This document shows, one piece after another, positions 8,870 through 17,135 of a DNA stretch of 64,000 nucleotides (the stretch's first letter is position 1; the number at the start of each line of letters is the position of its first letter). Location: positions 2,857,116-2,921,115 of the forward strand of contig JAVSMP010000001.1 of assembly GCA_032027145.1 (NCBI GenBank). The letters run 5' to 3'. The position numbers and the translations under genes were made by a program. Below the pieces are notes generated by a model. It had not been told where the DNA came from. It saw only the letters and a list, made by a program, of their open reading frames with translations, and did not search any database. Origin of the DNA: Ignavibacterium sp. (GTDB lineage: Bacteria > Bacteroidota > Ignavibacteria > Ignavibacteriales > Ignavibacteriaceae).

Positions 8870-10480
8870 ATGTATAAAAACTATTTTTTCTTAAACAGAA
8901 TTGCTCTGGAATTAAACAATAGACTATCCGGCTGTTTTATTAAGAGTATCTTTTCACAGGAAAAAGATAAGCTAATATTGCAATTTGAAAAACCTTTTGA
9001 CAATGTTATTGAGTTTTCTGTAAATCATTCTGAGCCTTACCTTACCAGCAGAAAAAAGTACATAAGAGCCAAAAGAAACACAATAGATATCTTTCCCGAA
9101 TTATTTAATAAAAAGCTTTTATCAGTTTCAATTGCTGAAGATGATAGAGTTCTAAAATTTGAAATAGAACATATCTATTTATTTTTTGCAATAAGAGGTA
9201 AATTCACAAATATATTTCTTATTAAGGATAATATAATTCAATCTTTCAAAGAAGAAAATGAAGAATCTTTATTACAAATCAAGAATGAATTTGCAGAAAA
9301 GAGATTTATAAAATCGTTTAATGATATTGATCCAATACTGATAACTGGTCTTTCAGTAAAAGCAATCAGGGAGAAATTTAAGTTTATCGGCAAAGAATTA
9401 GAACTTGAAGTTATTTTGAGAGTTGATGATGAAGAATATCATTCCAAAGAATTATTAGCAGTTTTGAACAATATTAAATCTGCTGACCTTGTATTATTTA
9501 GTAATACTCAAAACAATGAAGTAAAAATTGGATTTGATGGTTTAGCAATCTTTAACTCATTCAGCAAAGAATATATTGGTGATATATTTGATACTTTTAA
9601 TGAATTTTTATCAAGAAAAAATTATTTAGCAAAAAAGAATATCAAATTAAAAAGGATTAAAGATACAATTGAAAAAGAGTTAAACAGAAATTTAAAAAGA
9701 ATTGAGAAACTTGAGCCGATAGTAACAAACGAACCAAAAGTTGAATTGTTAAAAAAATATGCAAACTTAATTCTGATAAATCTAAATAAGATTAAGACCG
9801 GTGCAACAGAATTGATATGTGAGGATTCTTTTGAATCAGGAAATCAAATTGCTATTCCGCTTAACAATATCATTTCGCCGCAAAAAAACGCTGAAAGATA
9901 TTTCGAAAAAGCCAGAAACAGTCTTGTAGAATTTAACAAATCCAAAGAATTATTTGACAAGACAAAATCAAATCTCAAGAAATTGCAAAGCATTAAAAGT
10001 GAGTTAGATTCTCAATTAACAGACGAAAGACTAAATACTATTATGAAAGAATTAAATATTAAAGATGATGATAGCCTGAATAAACAGGATGAATATGACT
10101 ACAAATTCAAACACTATATAATTTCCGGGAAATACCATGTTTATGTGGGTAAAGATTCTAAGAATAATGACCTCTTAACAACAAAATTTGCAAAACAAAA
10201 CGATATGTGGTTTCATGCACGAGCAGTTTCAGGTTCACATGTTGTTCTACGAGTTGAAAATAAAAAAGATATTATTCCTAAATCAATAATTAAGAAAGCA
10301 GCAAGTTTAGCTGCATATTATAGTAAAGCAAAAACGGCAGGTATTGTTCCTGTATCATTCACATTTAAAAAATATGTGACAAAAAGAAAAGGCATGCCTT
10401 TAGGTCAGGTTTCATTGTTAAAGGAAGAAATATTGCTGGTAAAACCTGAAATACCGGAAGAATGTGATATTTTTCAATAA
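8870..10480 (+). CDS. NFACT family protein (RqcH/Rqc2-like)
   Basis: 536 aa, typical length. The NFACT-N domain (about 1-200) starts MYKNYFFLNRIALELNNRL. A helix-hairpin-helix region and a long charged coiled coil (about 245-390, rich in Lys/Glu/Leu) follow. The C-terminal NFACT-R domain (about 410-510) contains YHVYVGKDSKNNDLLT, DMWFHARAVSGSHVVL and RKGMPLGQV. RqcH homologues bind stalled 50S subunits and add alanine tails in ribosome quality control. The N-domain segment that commonly reads GRHSN in Firmicutes reads RGKFTN here, so functional equivalence is not certain. It is divergent from the PASTA gene. Confidence 0.88.
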   Translation: MYKNYFFLNRIALELNNRLSGCFIKSIFSQEKDKLILQFEKPFDNVIEFSVNHSEPYLTSRKKYIRAKRNTIDIFPELFNKKLLSVSIAEDDRVLKFEIEHIYLFFAIRGKFTNIFLIKDNIIQSFKEENEESLLQIKNEFAEKRFIKSFNDIDPILITGLSVKAIREKFKFIGKELELEVILRVDDEEYHSKELLAVLNNIKSADLVLFSNTQNNEVKIGFDGLAIFNSFSKEYIGDIFDTFNEFLSRKNYLAKKNIKLKRIKDTIEKELNRNLKRIEKLEPIVTNEPKVELLKKYANLILINLNKIKTGATELICEDSFESGNQIAIPLNNIISPQKNAERYFEKARNSLVEFNKSKELFDKTKSNLKKLQSIKSELDSQLTDERLNTIMKELNIKDDDSLNKQDEYDYKFKHYIISGKYHVYVGKDSKNNDLLTTKFAKQNDMWFHARAVSGSHVVLRVENKKDIIPKSIIKKAASLAAYYSKAKTAGIVPVSFTFKKYVTKRKGMPLGQVSLLKEEILLVKPEIPEECDIFQ

Positions 10481-10500
10481 AGAATAATTTATTCTTTTAT
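10479..10500 (+). terminator. possible weak terminator after the NFACT gene
   Basis: AAAGAATAA and TTATTCTTT form a near-perfect palindrome separated by one base, beginning at the stop codon and followed by a short T-rich run. The stem is entirely AT apart from one G:C pair per arm, so it would be weak. Confidence 0.35.
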
Positions 10501-10611
10501 AGCTTTGTCCTTAATTATTAAAATTTTATATTTTTATTGTTCTTATCAACAATTTATTCAAACTGGGTAATTACTATAATTAATTCTATTAAATAACAAC
10601 ATGAGGATACT

Positions 10612-12183
10612 ATGAGAAAACTAATATACTTGCTTACTATATTCGGTTTAATCGCAATGATGCAACCGACTCAAGCACAATTTAAAGACTGGGGTACCAA
10701 ATTTGGACTCAGAGGAAGCGTGTTATTTCCAGAAAACGAATTCGCAAACTTGGGTTTTGGCGGAAATGATAACTTCTCTTTTGATTGGTTTAAAGCTTCA
10801 TTTCTTGGCGAAGCATTCTTTGCATTTGAACTAACAAAGGCATTAGAAATGCAGCTTGCCGGCGGTTATGGAAAATATGCTGGAGTTGCTATGTTCGACA
10901 AAGACGCTGGTCTTGGAGAATATGAAACAACAATAATACCTATTACACTTCGTTTCAGAATTAGCCCATTTGATGTAAAAGGTTGGAATCCATACTTCTA
11001 CGTTGGCGGCGGAGTTATGAATTTTAGTAACGATAAAAAACCTAATGTAGTTTCAGGTAAATCAATTGAAGAAGATGGGTGGGTTGCTATAATTCCTGCT
11101 GGTATTGGTGCTGAGTTTGCACTTAGTGATAGAGTTCTTTTAGATTTCTCACTTGGCGGTGCAATGTCCACAACTTATGATCTGGACGCTTTCAGATCCG
11201 GTTCAGATGATATTTGGGATTCCTATTTTAATGCTAGCCTTGGTCTAACATTTACAGGTGAAAATTGCAGTGTTGATAAGGACAAGGACGGACTAGGTAA
11301 ATGTGATGAGATTAAAATCGGAACAGACCCAAATAATCCAGATACAGACGGCGATGGATTACTCGATGGTGAAGAATATTTGACCTACAAGACTGATCCA
11401 TTAAAAGCTGATACTGATGGTGATGGATTAACTGATTTTGAAGAGATCAAATCAACCAGTACCAATCCATTAGTAGCTGATACTGATGGTGATGGATTAT
11501 CAGATGGTGATGAAGTTCATAAATATAAAACTGATCCATTAAAAGTTGATACTGATGGTGATGGATTATCAGATGGTGATGAAGTTCTAAAATACAAGAC
11601 CGATCCATTAAAGAAAGATACTGATGGTGACGGTTTAACTGATGGTGATGAAGTTCTGAAATACAAGACTGATCCATTAAAGAAAGATACTGATGGTGAC
11701 GGTTTAACTGATGGTGAAGAAGTTCTGAAATACAAGACCGATCCATTAAAGAAAGATACTGACGGCGGTTCAGTTGATGACGGTACTGAAGTAAAACGAG
11801 GAACTGATCCATTGGATCCTGAAGATGATGTTGTTAAGATCGGTGTTCCAATTATTCTGGAAGGAATTACCTTTGATGTTAACAAGTCCACAATTAAACC
11901 AGAATCTGAAGCGACTTTAATGAAAGCTCTCAAGACTTTAGAGACTTATACTGATATATCCGTTGAAATTGGCGGTCATACAGATAGCGATGGCAGCGCA
12001 AAGAGCAATCAGAAATTATCTGAAGCCAGAGCAGAATCAGTAAAAGCTTGGTTAGTAAATAAAGGTATTGATGCCAGCAGAATATCAGTTAAAGGTTATG
12101 GCGAAGATAAACCAGTTGCTGACAACAAAACCAAAGAAGGAAAACAGAAAAACAGAAGAATTGAGTTCACAAGAACTAAATAA
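10612..12183 (+). CDS. OmpA-family outer-membrane protein with TSP3 calcium repeats
   Basis: 523 aa. Signal peptide at residues 1-22 (ending TQAQ). An eight-stranded barrel-like domain (about 25-215) is followed by a thrombospondin type 3 repeat stalk (about 217-400) of DTDGDGL calcium-binding units, each about 23 residues. An OmpA C-terminal peptidoglycan-binding domain (about 412-523) has GITFDVNKSTIKPES, GGHTDSDG and RRIEF. The protein should tether the outer membrane to peptidoglycan. A ribosome-binding site (GAGGATAC) precedes the ATG. The stalk is encoded by highly similar 69-bp units, so its length may vary between strains. Confidence 0.93.
   Translation: MRKLIYLLTIFGLIAMMQPTQAQFKDWGTKFGLRGSVLFPENEFANLGFGGNDNFSFDWFKASFLGEAFFAFELTKALEMQLAGGYGKYAGVAMFDKDAGLGEYETTIIPITLRFRISPFDVKGWNPYFYVGGGVMNFSNDKKPNVVSGKSIEEDGWVAIIPAGIGAEFALSDRVLLDFSLGGAMSTTYDLDAFRSGSDDIWDSYFNASLGLTFTGENCSVDKDKDGLGKCDEIKIGTDPNNPDTDGDGLLDGEEYLTYKTDPLKADTDGDGLTDFEEIKSTSTNPLVADTDGDGLSDGDEVHKYKTDPLKVDTDGDGLSDGDEVLKYKTDPLKKDTDGDGLTDGDEVLKYKTDPLKKDTDGDGLTDGEEVLKYKTDPLKKDTDGGSVDDGTEVKRGTDPLDPEDDVVKIGVPIILEGITFDVNKSTIKPESEATLMKALKTLETYTDISVEIGGHTDSDGSAKSNQKLSEARAESVKAWLVNKGIDASRISVKGYGEDKPVADNKTKEGKQKNRRIEFTRTK
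11341..11754 (+). repeat. 69-bp tandem repeat (six units) encoding TSP3 stalk
   Basis: Units start at 11341, 11410, 11479, 11548, 11617 and 11686, and a divergent partial unit follows at 11755. Each encodes a DTDGDGL...DGxE...KTDPLK module of exactly 23 codons. Units 3 to 6 are nearly identical at the DNA level, including synonymous positions, pointing to recent duplication or gene conversion. Units 1 and 2 are more diverged. Confidence 0.9.
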
Positions 12184-12204
12184 TTCTGAAGTCTAATTAT
12201 AAAG

Positions 12205-12234
12205 AGGCTGTCTTAAAAGGCAGCCTTTTTTTTT
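12205..12234 (+). terminator. Rho-independent terminator of the OmpA gene
   Basis: The inverted repeat AGGCTG / CAGCCT encloses a 10-nt loop and is followed directly by nine T residues. It lies 22 bp after the stop codon, as expected for intrinsic termination. Confidence 0.88.
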
Positions 12235-12544
12235 CGTATCTCCTTGCGTTCATCTACTCTTTTTATTCAACTTATTTGATAAATAAACATCTATTGTTGT
12301 AAGACTTAGTTACTGCACAATTGGATTCTACCATATATTTTTGTGAAGATAATTTCAAAAGTAACAGTTGTAGATACTTTACTTAGACTGACAATTGAAA
12401 TTTCTAATTTTATCAATGCTGAAAAATGAACAATTAATATCTAACCACATTTTTTGAGGAATTTAGTCACTAAAAAGATAATTTGATATAATTATTTATT
12501 ACAAAGTATTCAGGATTATTCAACAGTGTAAATTAGATGGAAAG
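12235..12544. other. intergenic region, no gene seen
   Basis: About 310 bp between the OmpA terminator and the region downstream of the convergent metal ATPase. It is AT-rich with no open frame of credible codon use on either strand, no tRNA-like structure and no recognisable repeat. Confidence 0.6.
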
Positions 12545-12571
12545 GAAAAAAACATTATTACTAACAGTAAT
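12545..12571 (-). terminator. possible terminator of the metal ATPase gene
   Basis: Read on the minus strand, ATTACT-GTT-AGTAAT forms a 6-bp hairpin, followed after AATG by a run of seven T residues. It lies about 17 bp downstream of the ATPase stop. The stem is short and AT-rich, so the call is tentative. Confidence 0.4.
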
Positions 12572-12587
12572 GATATGAAATATTGAA

Positions 12588-14684
12588 TTATTCTTTTGTA
12601 AAGCCAATATTCATAACACGCATTGCATTTAATATAGCAACTATTGCAACACCAACATCAGCAAATACAGCTTCCCACATTGTAGCGATACCAAATACAC
12701 CAAGAATAATAAAAACAGATTTTACACCCAGTGCAAAAGAAATATTTTGCCATACAATCTTCCTGGTGCGTTCAGCAATATCAATTGCATGAACTACCTG
12801 CAATGGCGAGTCTGACATTAAAACAATATCGGCTGTTTCTACTGCCGCATCAGAACCAAGTGCACCCATTGCAATGCCAACATCTGCCCGAGCTAATACA
12901 GGTGCATCATTTATTCCATCACCAACAAATGCAACCTTGCCATCTGAAGTTTGAGAAATAATCTGTTCAATATGTTCAACTTTATTTTCAGGTAACAGTT
13001 CATAATAAAACTCATCAATTCCGATCTTTTTTGCGATGACTTCAGCCGCAGTTTTATTATCTCCGGTAAGCATAACAACATTTATGTTCTTTTTATTAAG
13101 AAGTTCAATTGATTTAATTGTTTCATTTTTTACTGTATCCGAGATCAAAATGTAACCAGCATATTTTTTGTCAATTGCCACGTGAACAACTGTTCCTTCC
13201 ACATCGCATTTATCATGCTCAATATCTTCTAAATGTAATAATCTGTCATTACCAATCAGGATATTTTTACCAGAGACTTTTGCAGTGATACCATATCCGG
13301 ATATCTCCTTTGTTTCAGTTGTTTCGGTTTGTTCAATTTCTCCGTTATAAGCTTCAAGTATGGATTTAGCTATAGGATGATTAGAGTTAACTTCTGCATA
13401 CGCAGCATACTTCAGTACTTCACTTTCATCAAAACCATTATACGGAAAAACCTCAGCAACTTTAAATTCTCCTTTTGTTAAAGTACCGGTTTTATCAAAA
13501 ACAACAGTTTTTACTTCTGTAAGTGCATCAAGGAAATTAGAGCCTTTGATTAATATACCTTTGCGTGAGGCACCACCAATTCCACCAAAATATCCAAGCG
13601 GAATACTAATAACCAATGCACAAGGACACGAAATAACTAAAACCACCAATGCTCTGTAAATCCATTGATTAAAACTCTGATCCGAAAAAAACAAAGGTGG
13701 TAATACAGCGATAAGTACAGCGGTTAAAACAACAATCGGAGTATAATATCTTGCAAATGTTGTGATAAATTTTTCTGTCTCTGCTTTTTTACTACCTGAG
13801 TTCTCAACCATCTCCAAAATTTTTGAAATAGAGGACTCACCAAACTCTTTTGTAACTTTTATTGTAAGTAAAGCGTTTTTATTTATCATTCCAGCTAAAA
13901 CACTTTCATCCGTTCTAACAGATTTTGGTACAGATTCACCAGTTAATGCAGAAGTATCAACAAACGAACTGCCTTCAACTACAATTCCATCGAGAGGTAT
14001 TTTTTCACCTGGCTTAACAATAATTATTTGACCAGGATGAACCTCAACTGGTGCAACTTTCCTGATTTCATCATTTATTTTCAGATTAGCATAATCGGGT
14101 CTTATCTCTAATAATGCTTTTACAGATCTTCTGGAGCGATTAACAGCAATATCCTGAAAGAATTCTCCGACTACATAAAACAACATCACTCCAACAGCTT
14201 CAGGCATCTGGTTAATTGCAAATGCACCAATTGTGGCTATTGTCATTAAAAATTGTTCATCAAAAACCCTTCCTCTGATAACATTTTTAACCGCACCTGT
14301 TATTACATTCCATCCGCTAATAAAATACGCAGAGATAAAAACAGCATATTGAAGATACTCTAAATTTGAATCATGAAATTTATCTGACAGCAAAACTCCA
14401 ATAATAAGAAGTATAAAAGCTGAGACAGCTTTAAATATTGTTTTTCTGTTTTCAAACAATTCATTCTTAGAGATAATATTAGCTGCATCATCAATTATAT
14501 CAGCTTCAGGTTCTATTTCTTTAATTTTAGATTTAATCTTTTGTATGTTATCAGTGTCAATGTGTAGCGTTGAGGCTGCAAAATTTATTGAAACAAATCT
14601 AACCTCGGGCATCTTTGATAAAGTTTTTTCGATGTTATTTGCACAAGACGCACAATCAATATTATTTAATTTATATTTCTTCAT
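12588..14684 (-). CDS. Zn/Cd/Pb-type P1B ATPase (heavy-metal exporter)
   Basis: 698 aa. An N-terminal HMA domain (1-65) has the CxxC metal site NIDCASC. The actuator motif is TGES (about 248-251). The transmembrane motif is SCPCALV (CPC about 354-356). The phosphorylated Asp is in DKTGT (about 397), followed by the HP motif (SNHPIAKS) and the hinge GDGINDAP. The C-terminal helices show N-x7-K (NISFALGVK) and DVG, features of the P1B-2 Zn/Cd/Pb subgroup. The Cu subgroup's YN and MxxSS motifs are absent. It pumps metal from cytoplasm to periplasm using ATP. No metalloregulator gene is adjacent. Confidence 0.93.
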   Translation of the reverse strand: MKKYKLNNIDCASCANNIEKTLSKMPEVRFVSINFAASTLHIDTDNIQKIKSKIKEIEPEADIIDDAANIISKNELFENRKTIFKAVSAFILLIIGVLLSDKFHDSNLEYLQYAVFISAYFISGWNVITGAVKNVIRGRVFDEQFLMTIATIGAFAINQMPEAVGVMLFYVVGEFFQDIAVNRSRRSVKALLEIRPDYANLKINDEIRKVAPVEVHPGQIIIVKPGEKIPLDGIVVEGSSFVDTSALTGESVPKSVRTDESVLAGMINKNALLTIKVTKEFGESSISKILEMVENSGSKKAETEKFITTFARYYTPIVVLTAVLIAVLPPLFFSDQSFNQWIYRALVVLVISCPCALVISIPLGYFGGIGGASRKGILIKGSNFLDALTEVKTVVFDKTGTLTKGEFKVAEVFPYNGFDESEVLKYAAYAEVNSNHPIAKSILEAYNGEIEQTETTETKEISGYGITAKVSGKNILIGNDRLLHLEDIEHDKCDVEGTVVHVAIDKKYAGYILISDTVKNETIKSIELLNKKNINVVMLTGDNKTAAEVIAKKIGIDEFYYELLPENKVEHIEQIISQTSDGKVAFVGDGINDAPVLARADVGIAMGALGSDAAVETADIVLMSDSPLQVVHAIDIAERTRKIVWQNISFALGVKSVFIILGVFGIATMWEAVFADVGVAIVAILNAMRVMNIGFTKE

Positions 14685-15147
14685 GTCATACTGTTTTTGT
14701 TAATAACACAACTCTTAGGTATTCATATTCAATAAAATTTCTGCAAAACTATGAATATTTTATAATAGTTCAATGCAGATAAAAAGCGAATACATTGAAT
14801 ACTAATTCTGTATTTCTATCTGTTTAAACTTAACTAATGAAATACAGCATTCACAGAAGTTTAGACTTTTTATTGCATTAAAGATGTGTTTTTAAGCATT
14901 AACTTTAGAAAAATGTTAAGACTAAAAAGAAGCAAGATCAATTACAACATTTAATGATTTAAAAAGCAGATTGATAATTTTAACTTAGTGTAATAAAATT
15001 TGATGAAACAGTAGCTTAACGAAGAGTATAAATAATTCATCGTTAATGCTTAAAGTAAAAGATTAGTTAAGTACTGTGCGGGGCAGCAGAACGAATTTGT
15101 AGAGACAGATACATTCTATTCTTTATCATTAATCATTTTTCAATTAG
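14685..15147. other. intergenic region with a short repeat relic
   Basis: About 460 bp upstream of the metal ATPase (minus) and downstream of the DUF932 gene. No credible open frame or RNA gene is seen. It contains the 36-bp relic at 15043-15078 that matches part of the IS256-associated repeats elsewhere in the window. The ATPase promoter should be near 14690-14760 but no clear operator was recognised. Confidence 0.6.
15043..15078 (+). repeat. short relic matching the IS256-associated leader
   Basis: 36 bp, ending in ATTAGTTAAGTACTGTG, match 18322-18357 with 4 mismatches (32/36 by hand alignment). The same sequence recurs in the 45643-46168 copy. Orientation is the same in all three. Similarity stops on both sides, so this is a fragment rather than a full copy. 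Confidence 0.55.
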
Positions 15148-16092
15148 TTAGTTAAAGATTAAATCACCTGCAAGACTTTCAAGTAGTATCCTTCTCGAGA
15201 GATCATAATTTTTTGCTTTTAAGGTAACAAGGTTAAACAGATCATAAAGAGAAGAATTAGAATTAAAATTAGATATAAAATTTCGTCCTTCACTTTTCCC
15301 AAGATAAGATTCAATTCTTTTGTTTACACTTTCAACAAATTCTGATGCCGGTTTATTTGTTAAGCCAGAAATAGATTGGGCAACCTTCATCTGATTTGAT
15401 AGAGCCATTGTAACCTGCGCCTGCAGGAATAATTGTAATTCATTTTCCTGATGCCCGTAATGGACTTTCTCTCCGCAAGTATTATTTACTTTTACAATTG
15501 CTCCATTTGAACAAATATATCTTAATACATAGTGGGAAATACTAAGTGTTCTGAATCCAGTCTCTGAATTAATAACATTGATACCAATTCCGCAATTATC
15601 TCCGGGTACAGCATCAAACTTGAATTTTTCTTCAGTAGTAATCCTGAGCATAAAATCATTTCTTGAGACCGTGCGAACCCCCAAATTCGCACAGCCCTTA
15701 ATCACATCAAGATCAGTTATCTCATTATACTCAGGACTGGTTATGGTTAACGCCTCTCCTTTTTCAATTGTTATGTTTACAAAGCTCCTGTTTATGTTCA
15801 TAAGGTAATCATTGCAGACTGAGGTAATTGTATCAATAGATAACCTGTTTAGCTGCCCTAATGGAAATGAATACCACTTAAGCAGTTTATGCAAAAAGGA
15901 TTTTCTAATCAGGTAGTCCTTTACTCCATCCTCCATAACCGATAAAAACAGATATCTACCATCATTGTTTATTTTCAGATTGCACGGCGGCACCTGAATC
16001 TTTTTCCTGTCAATGCTTTCAAGGTATTCAATCACCTGATGAACTTTTGCATTATTGAATTCTATCCCATCTGTGATCATACCTGTCAACAT
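15148..16092 (-). CDS. DUF932-like protein
   Basis: 314 aa, soluble, no signal peptide. The middle (about 165-215) carries the pattern GIGINVINSETGFRTLSIS followed by VLRYICSNGAIV. This matches the DUF932 family of phage- and plasmid-associated proteins of unknown function, where a '(C/S)xNG' motif is conserved. The start overlaps the ARPP-1-like gene by 41 bp, so the two are translationally coupled. An alternative ATG lies 12 bp inside, but GAAGGA is better spaced for the upstream one. The family call is from motif recognition, not a profile search. Confidence 0.65.
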   Translation of the reverse strand: MLTGMITDGIEFNNAKVHQVIEYLESIDRKKIQVPPCNLKINNDGRYLFLSVMEDGVKDYLIRKSFLHKLLKWYSFPLGQLNRLSIDTITSVCNDYLMNINRSFVNITIEKGEALTITSPEYNEITDLDVIKGCANLGVRTVSRNDFMLRITTEEKFKFDAVPGDNCGIGINVINSETGFRTLSISHYVLRYICSNGAIVKVNNTCGEKVHYGHQENELQLFLQAQVTMALSNQMKVAQSISGLTNKPASEFVESVNKRIESYLGKSEGRNFISNFNSNSSLYDLFNLVTLKAKNYDLSRRILLESLAGDLIFN

Positions 16093-17005
16093 CCTTGCTT
16101 CCTTCTATATTTAATGCTGTTAAATGAATTAAATGATCTCTGAATGAAAGTTCAAATCCAGTCATTTCTAAGGAATCAAATCTTTGTTCATCACCTGCCG
16201 CAACACCTTTGTGTTTAGTCTTTTCAATTGTATCAATTTTTTCAAACATCTCCTGCGTTTTATAGATTGCTTCAGTCTCGGTAAGATTATTTTCCTTTTT
16301 TGCAAGATGAATAACCTCCATAGCCGTGCTCTTTAAAATCTTGGGAAAGTACTCACTGTAAATATCTGTCCGGTTGAACACTTCAATGTTAAAGAGTTTT
16401 TGATCAACAAGAAGAGCTAAACCATTTGCATTTTTATTGAGATTGAAATTTTTAATAAACTCATCAAAACTTTTTTTCTCTTTTTCATAAACATCGGACA
16501 GGTTCATAGTTGGTGAATTAACATTGTACATAACCTGGTAATCCTCAACGTTTTTCCATACTTCACTTTGACTGGCATCAAATTTGGATCTTGAACGCAG
16601 ATTCACACTAACATTCCGTGATTTATTAGCTCTTATTTTCTGTGGTGTTATATATTCAGAATCCATAAATTTTGCAGAAATGTGGCTCCATCTTCCTTGT
16701 TCCACACAGCTTACCGGTAATGTTGTTTTGGAATTAGGCGCTAACAGCACAGAAGTATTTAAGACCCTATTCTGTTTTGCACCTATCAGAATATCCCCAT
16801 CCATAAAGAATGCATATTTATCTGATTGATTGAAAACTAAAAGACTATTAACATTTCCGGAAACGCTTACTTCCTTTATCTGGATCAGGTCATCCCGGAT
16901 CGCCGAGGGTCCTGAAATGTACTCAAATGAGTTCTGCTGTGCTGTAAGGAACTGGACAACAGATAATCGTTTGTATTTCTGAAATTCTACTGCTCTTACC
17001 TGCAT
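16052..17005 (-). CDS. ARPP-1-like protein
   Basis: 317 aa, soluble. Residues 65-110 contain DGDILIGAKQNRVLNTS and LPVSCVEQGRW, the signature of the ARPP-1 family (ARG and Rhodanese-Phosphatase-associated Protein). That family was named from genomic association with ADP-ribosylglycohydrolases; its biochemistry is unknown. The rest is alpha-rich, with a charged helix at about 225-265. A strong Shine-Dalgarno (AGGAGG, 6 nt before the ATG) sets the start. It is first gene of a two-gene operon with DUF932 and divergent from the WYL regulator. ARH genes lie about 3.2 kb away, beyond an IS remnant. Confidence 0.7.
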   Translation of the reverse strand: MQVRAVEFQKYKRLSVVQFLTAQQNSFEYISGPSAIRDDLIQIKEVSVSGNVNSLLVFNQSDKYAFFMDGDILIGAKQNRVLNTSVLLAPNSKTTLPVSCVEQGRWSHISAKFMDSEYITPQKIRANKSRNVSVNLRSRSKFDASQSEVWKNVEDYQVMYNVNSPTMNLSDVYEKEKKSFDEFIKNFNLNKNANGLALLVDQKLFNIEVFNRTDIYSEYFPKILKSTAMEVIHLAKKENNLTETEAIYKTQEMFEKIDTIEKTKHKGVAAGDEQRFDSLEMTGFELSFRDHLIHLTALNIEGSKDVDRYDHRWDRIQ

Positions 17006-17043
17006 TATAAACCTCCTGTAAATATTTGTTTCAAACTTAACAT

Positions 17044-17099
17044 CTTAAGTCAACGGAAGCGTATCATAGTATGATACTAATTTCTAAAATTGACTTAAG
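17044..17099. promoter_or_regulatory. nested inverted repeats in the divergent ARPP-1/WYL promoter
   Basis: The outer arms CTTAAGTCAA (17044-17053) and TTGACTTAAG (17090-17099) are perfect 10-bp inverted repeats. Between them sits a 17-bp palindrome, GTATCATAGTATGATAC (17061-17077), with 8-bp arms and one central base. Together they occupy nearly half of the 130-bp space between the two divergent starts. This is the expected place for autoregulation by the WYL protein; the binding protein is inferred. Confidence 0.65.
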
Positions 17100-17135
17100 G
17101 GTAAACATTATTTAATTTGCATTATCAGTTTGTCA

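Noticed and set aside
10537..10552. TTGTT/AACAA inverted repeat upstream of the OmpA gene
   Set aside because: Five-base AT-rich arms are expected by chance in this composition; no supporting context.
11341..11754. Regularly spaced repeats that could look like a CRISPR-type array
   Set aside because: The units are contiguous with no spacers, keep reading frame and encode TSP3 calcium-binding motifs in the OmpA protein.
11447..11933. Long open frames antisense to the OmpA repeats
   Set aside because: They arise from the repeat composition (His/Gln/Leu-rich low-complexity translation) and have no start signals or family features.
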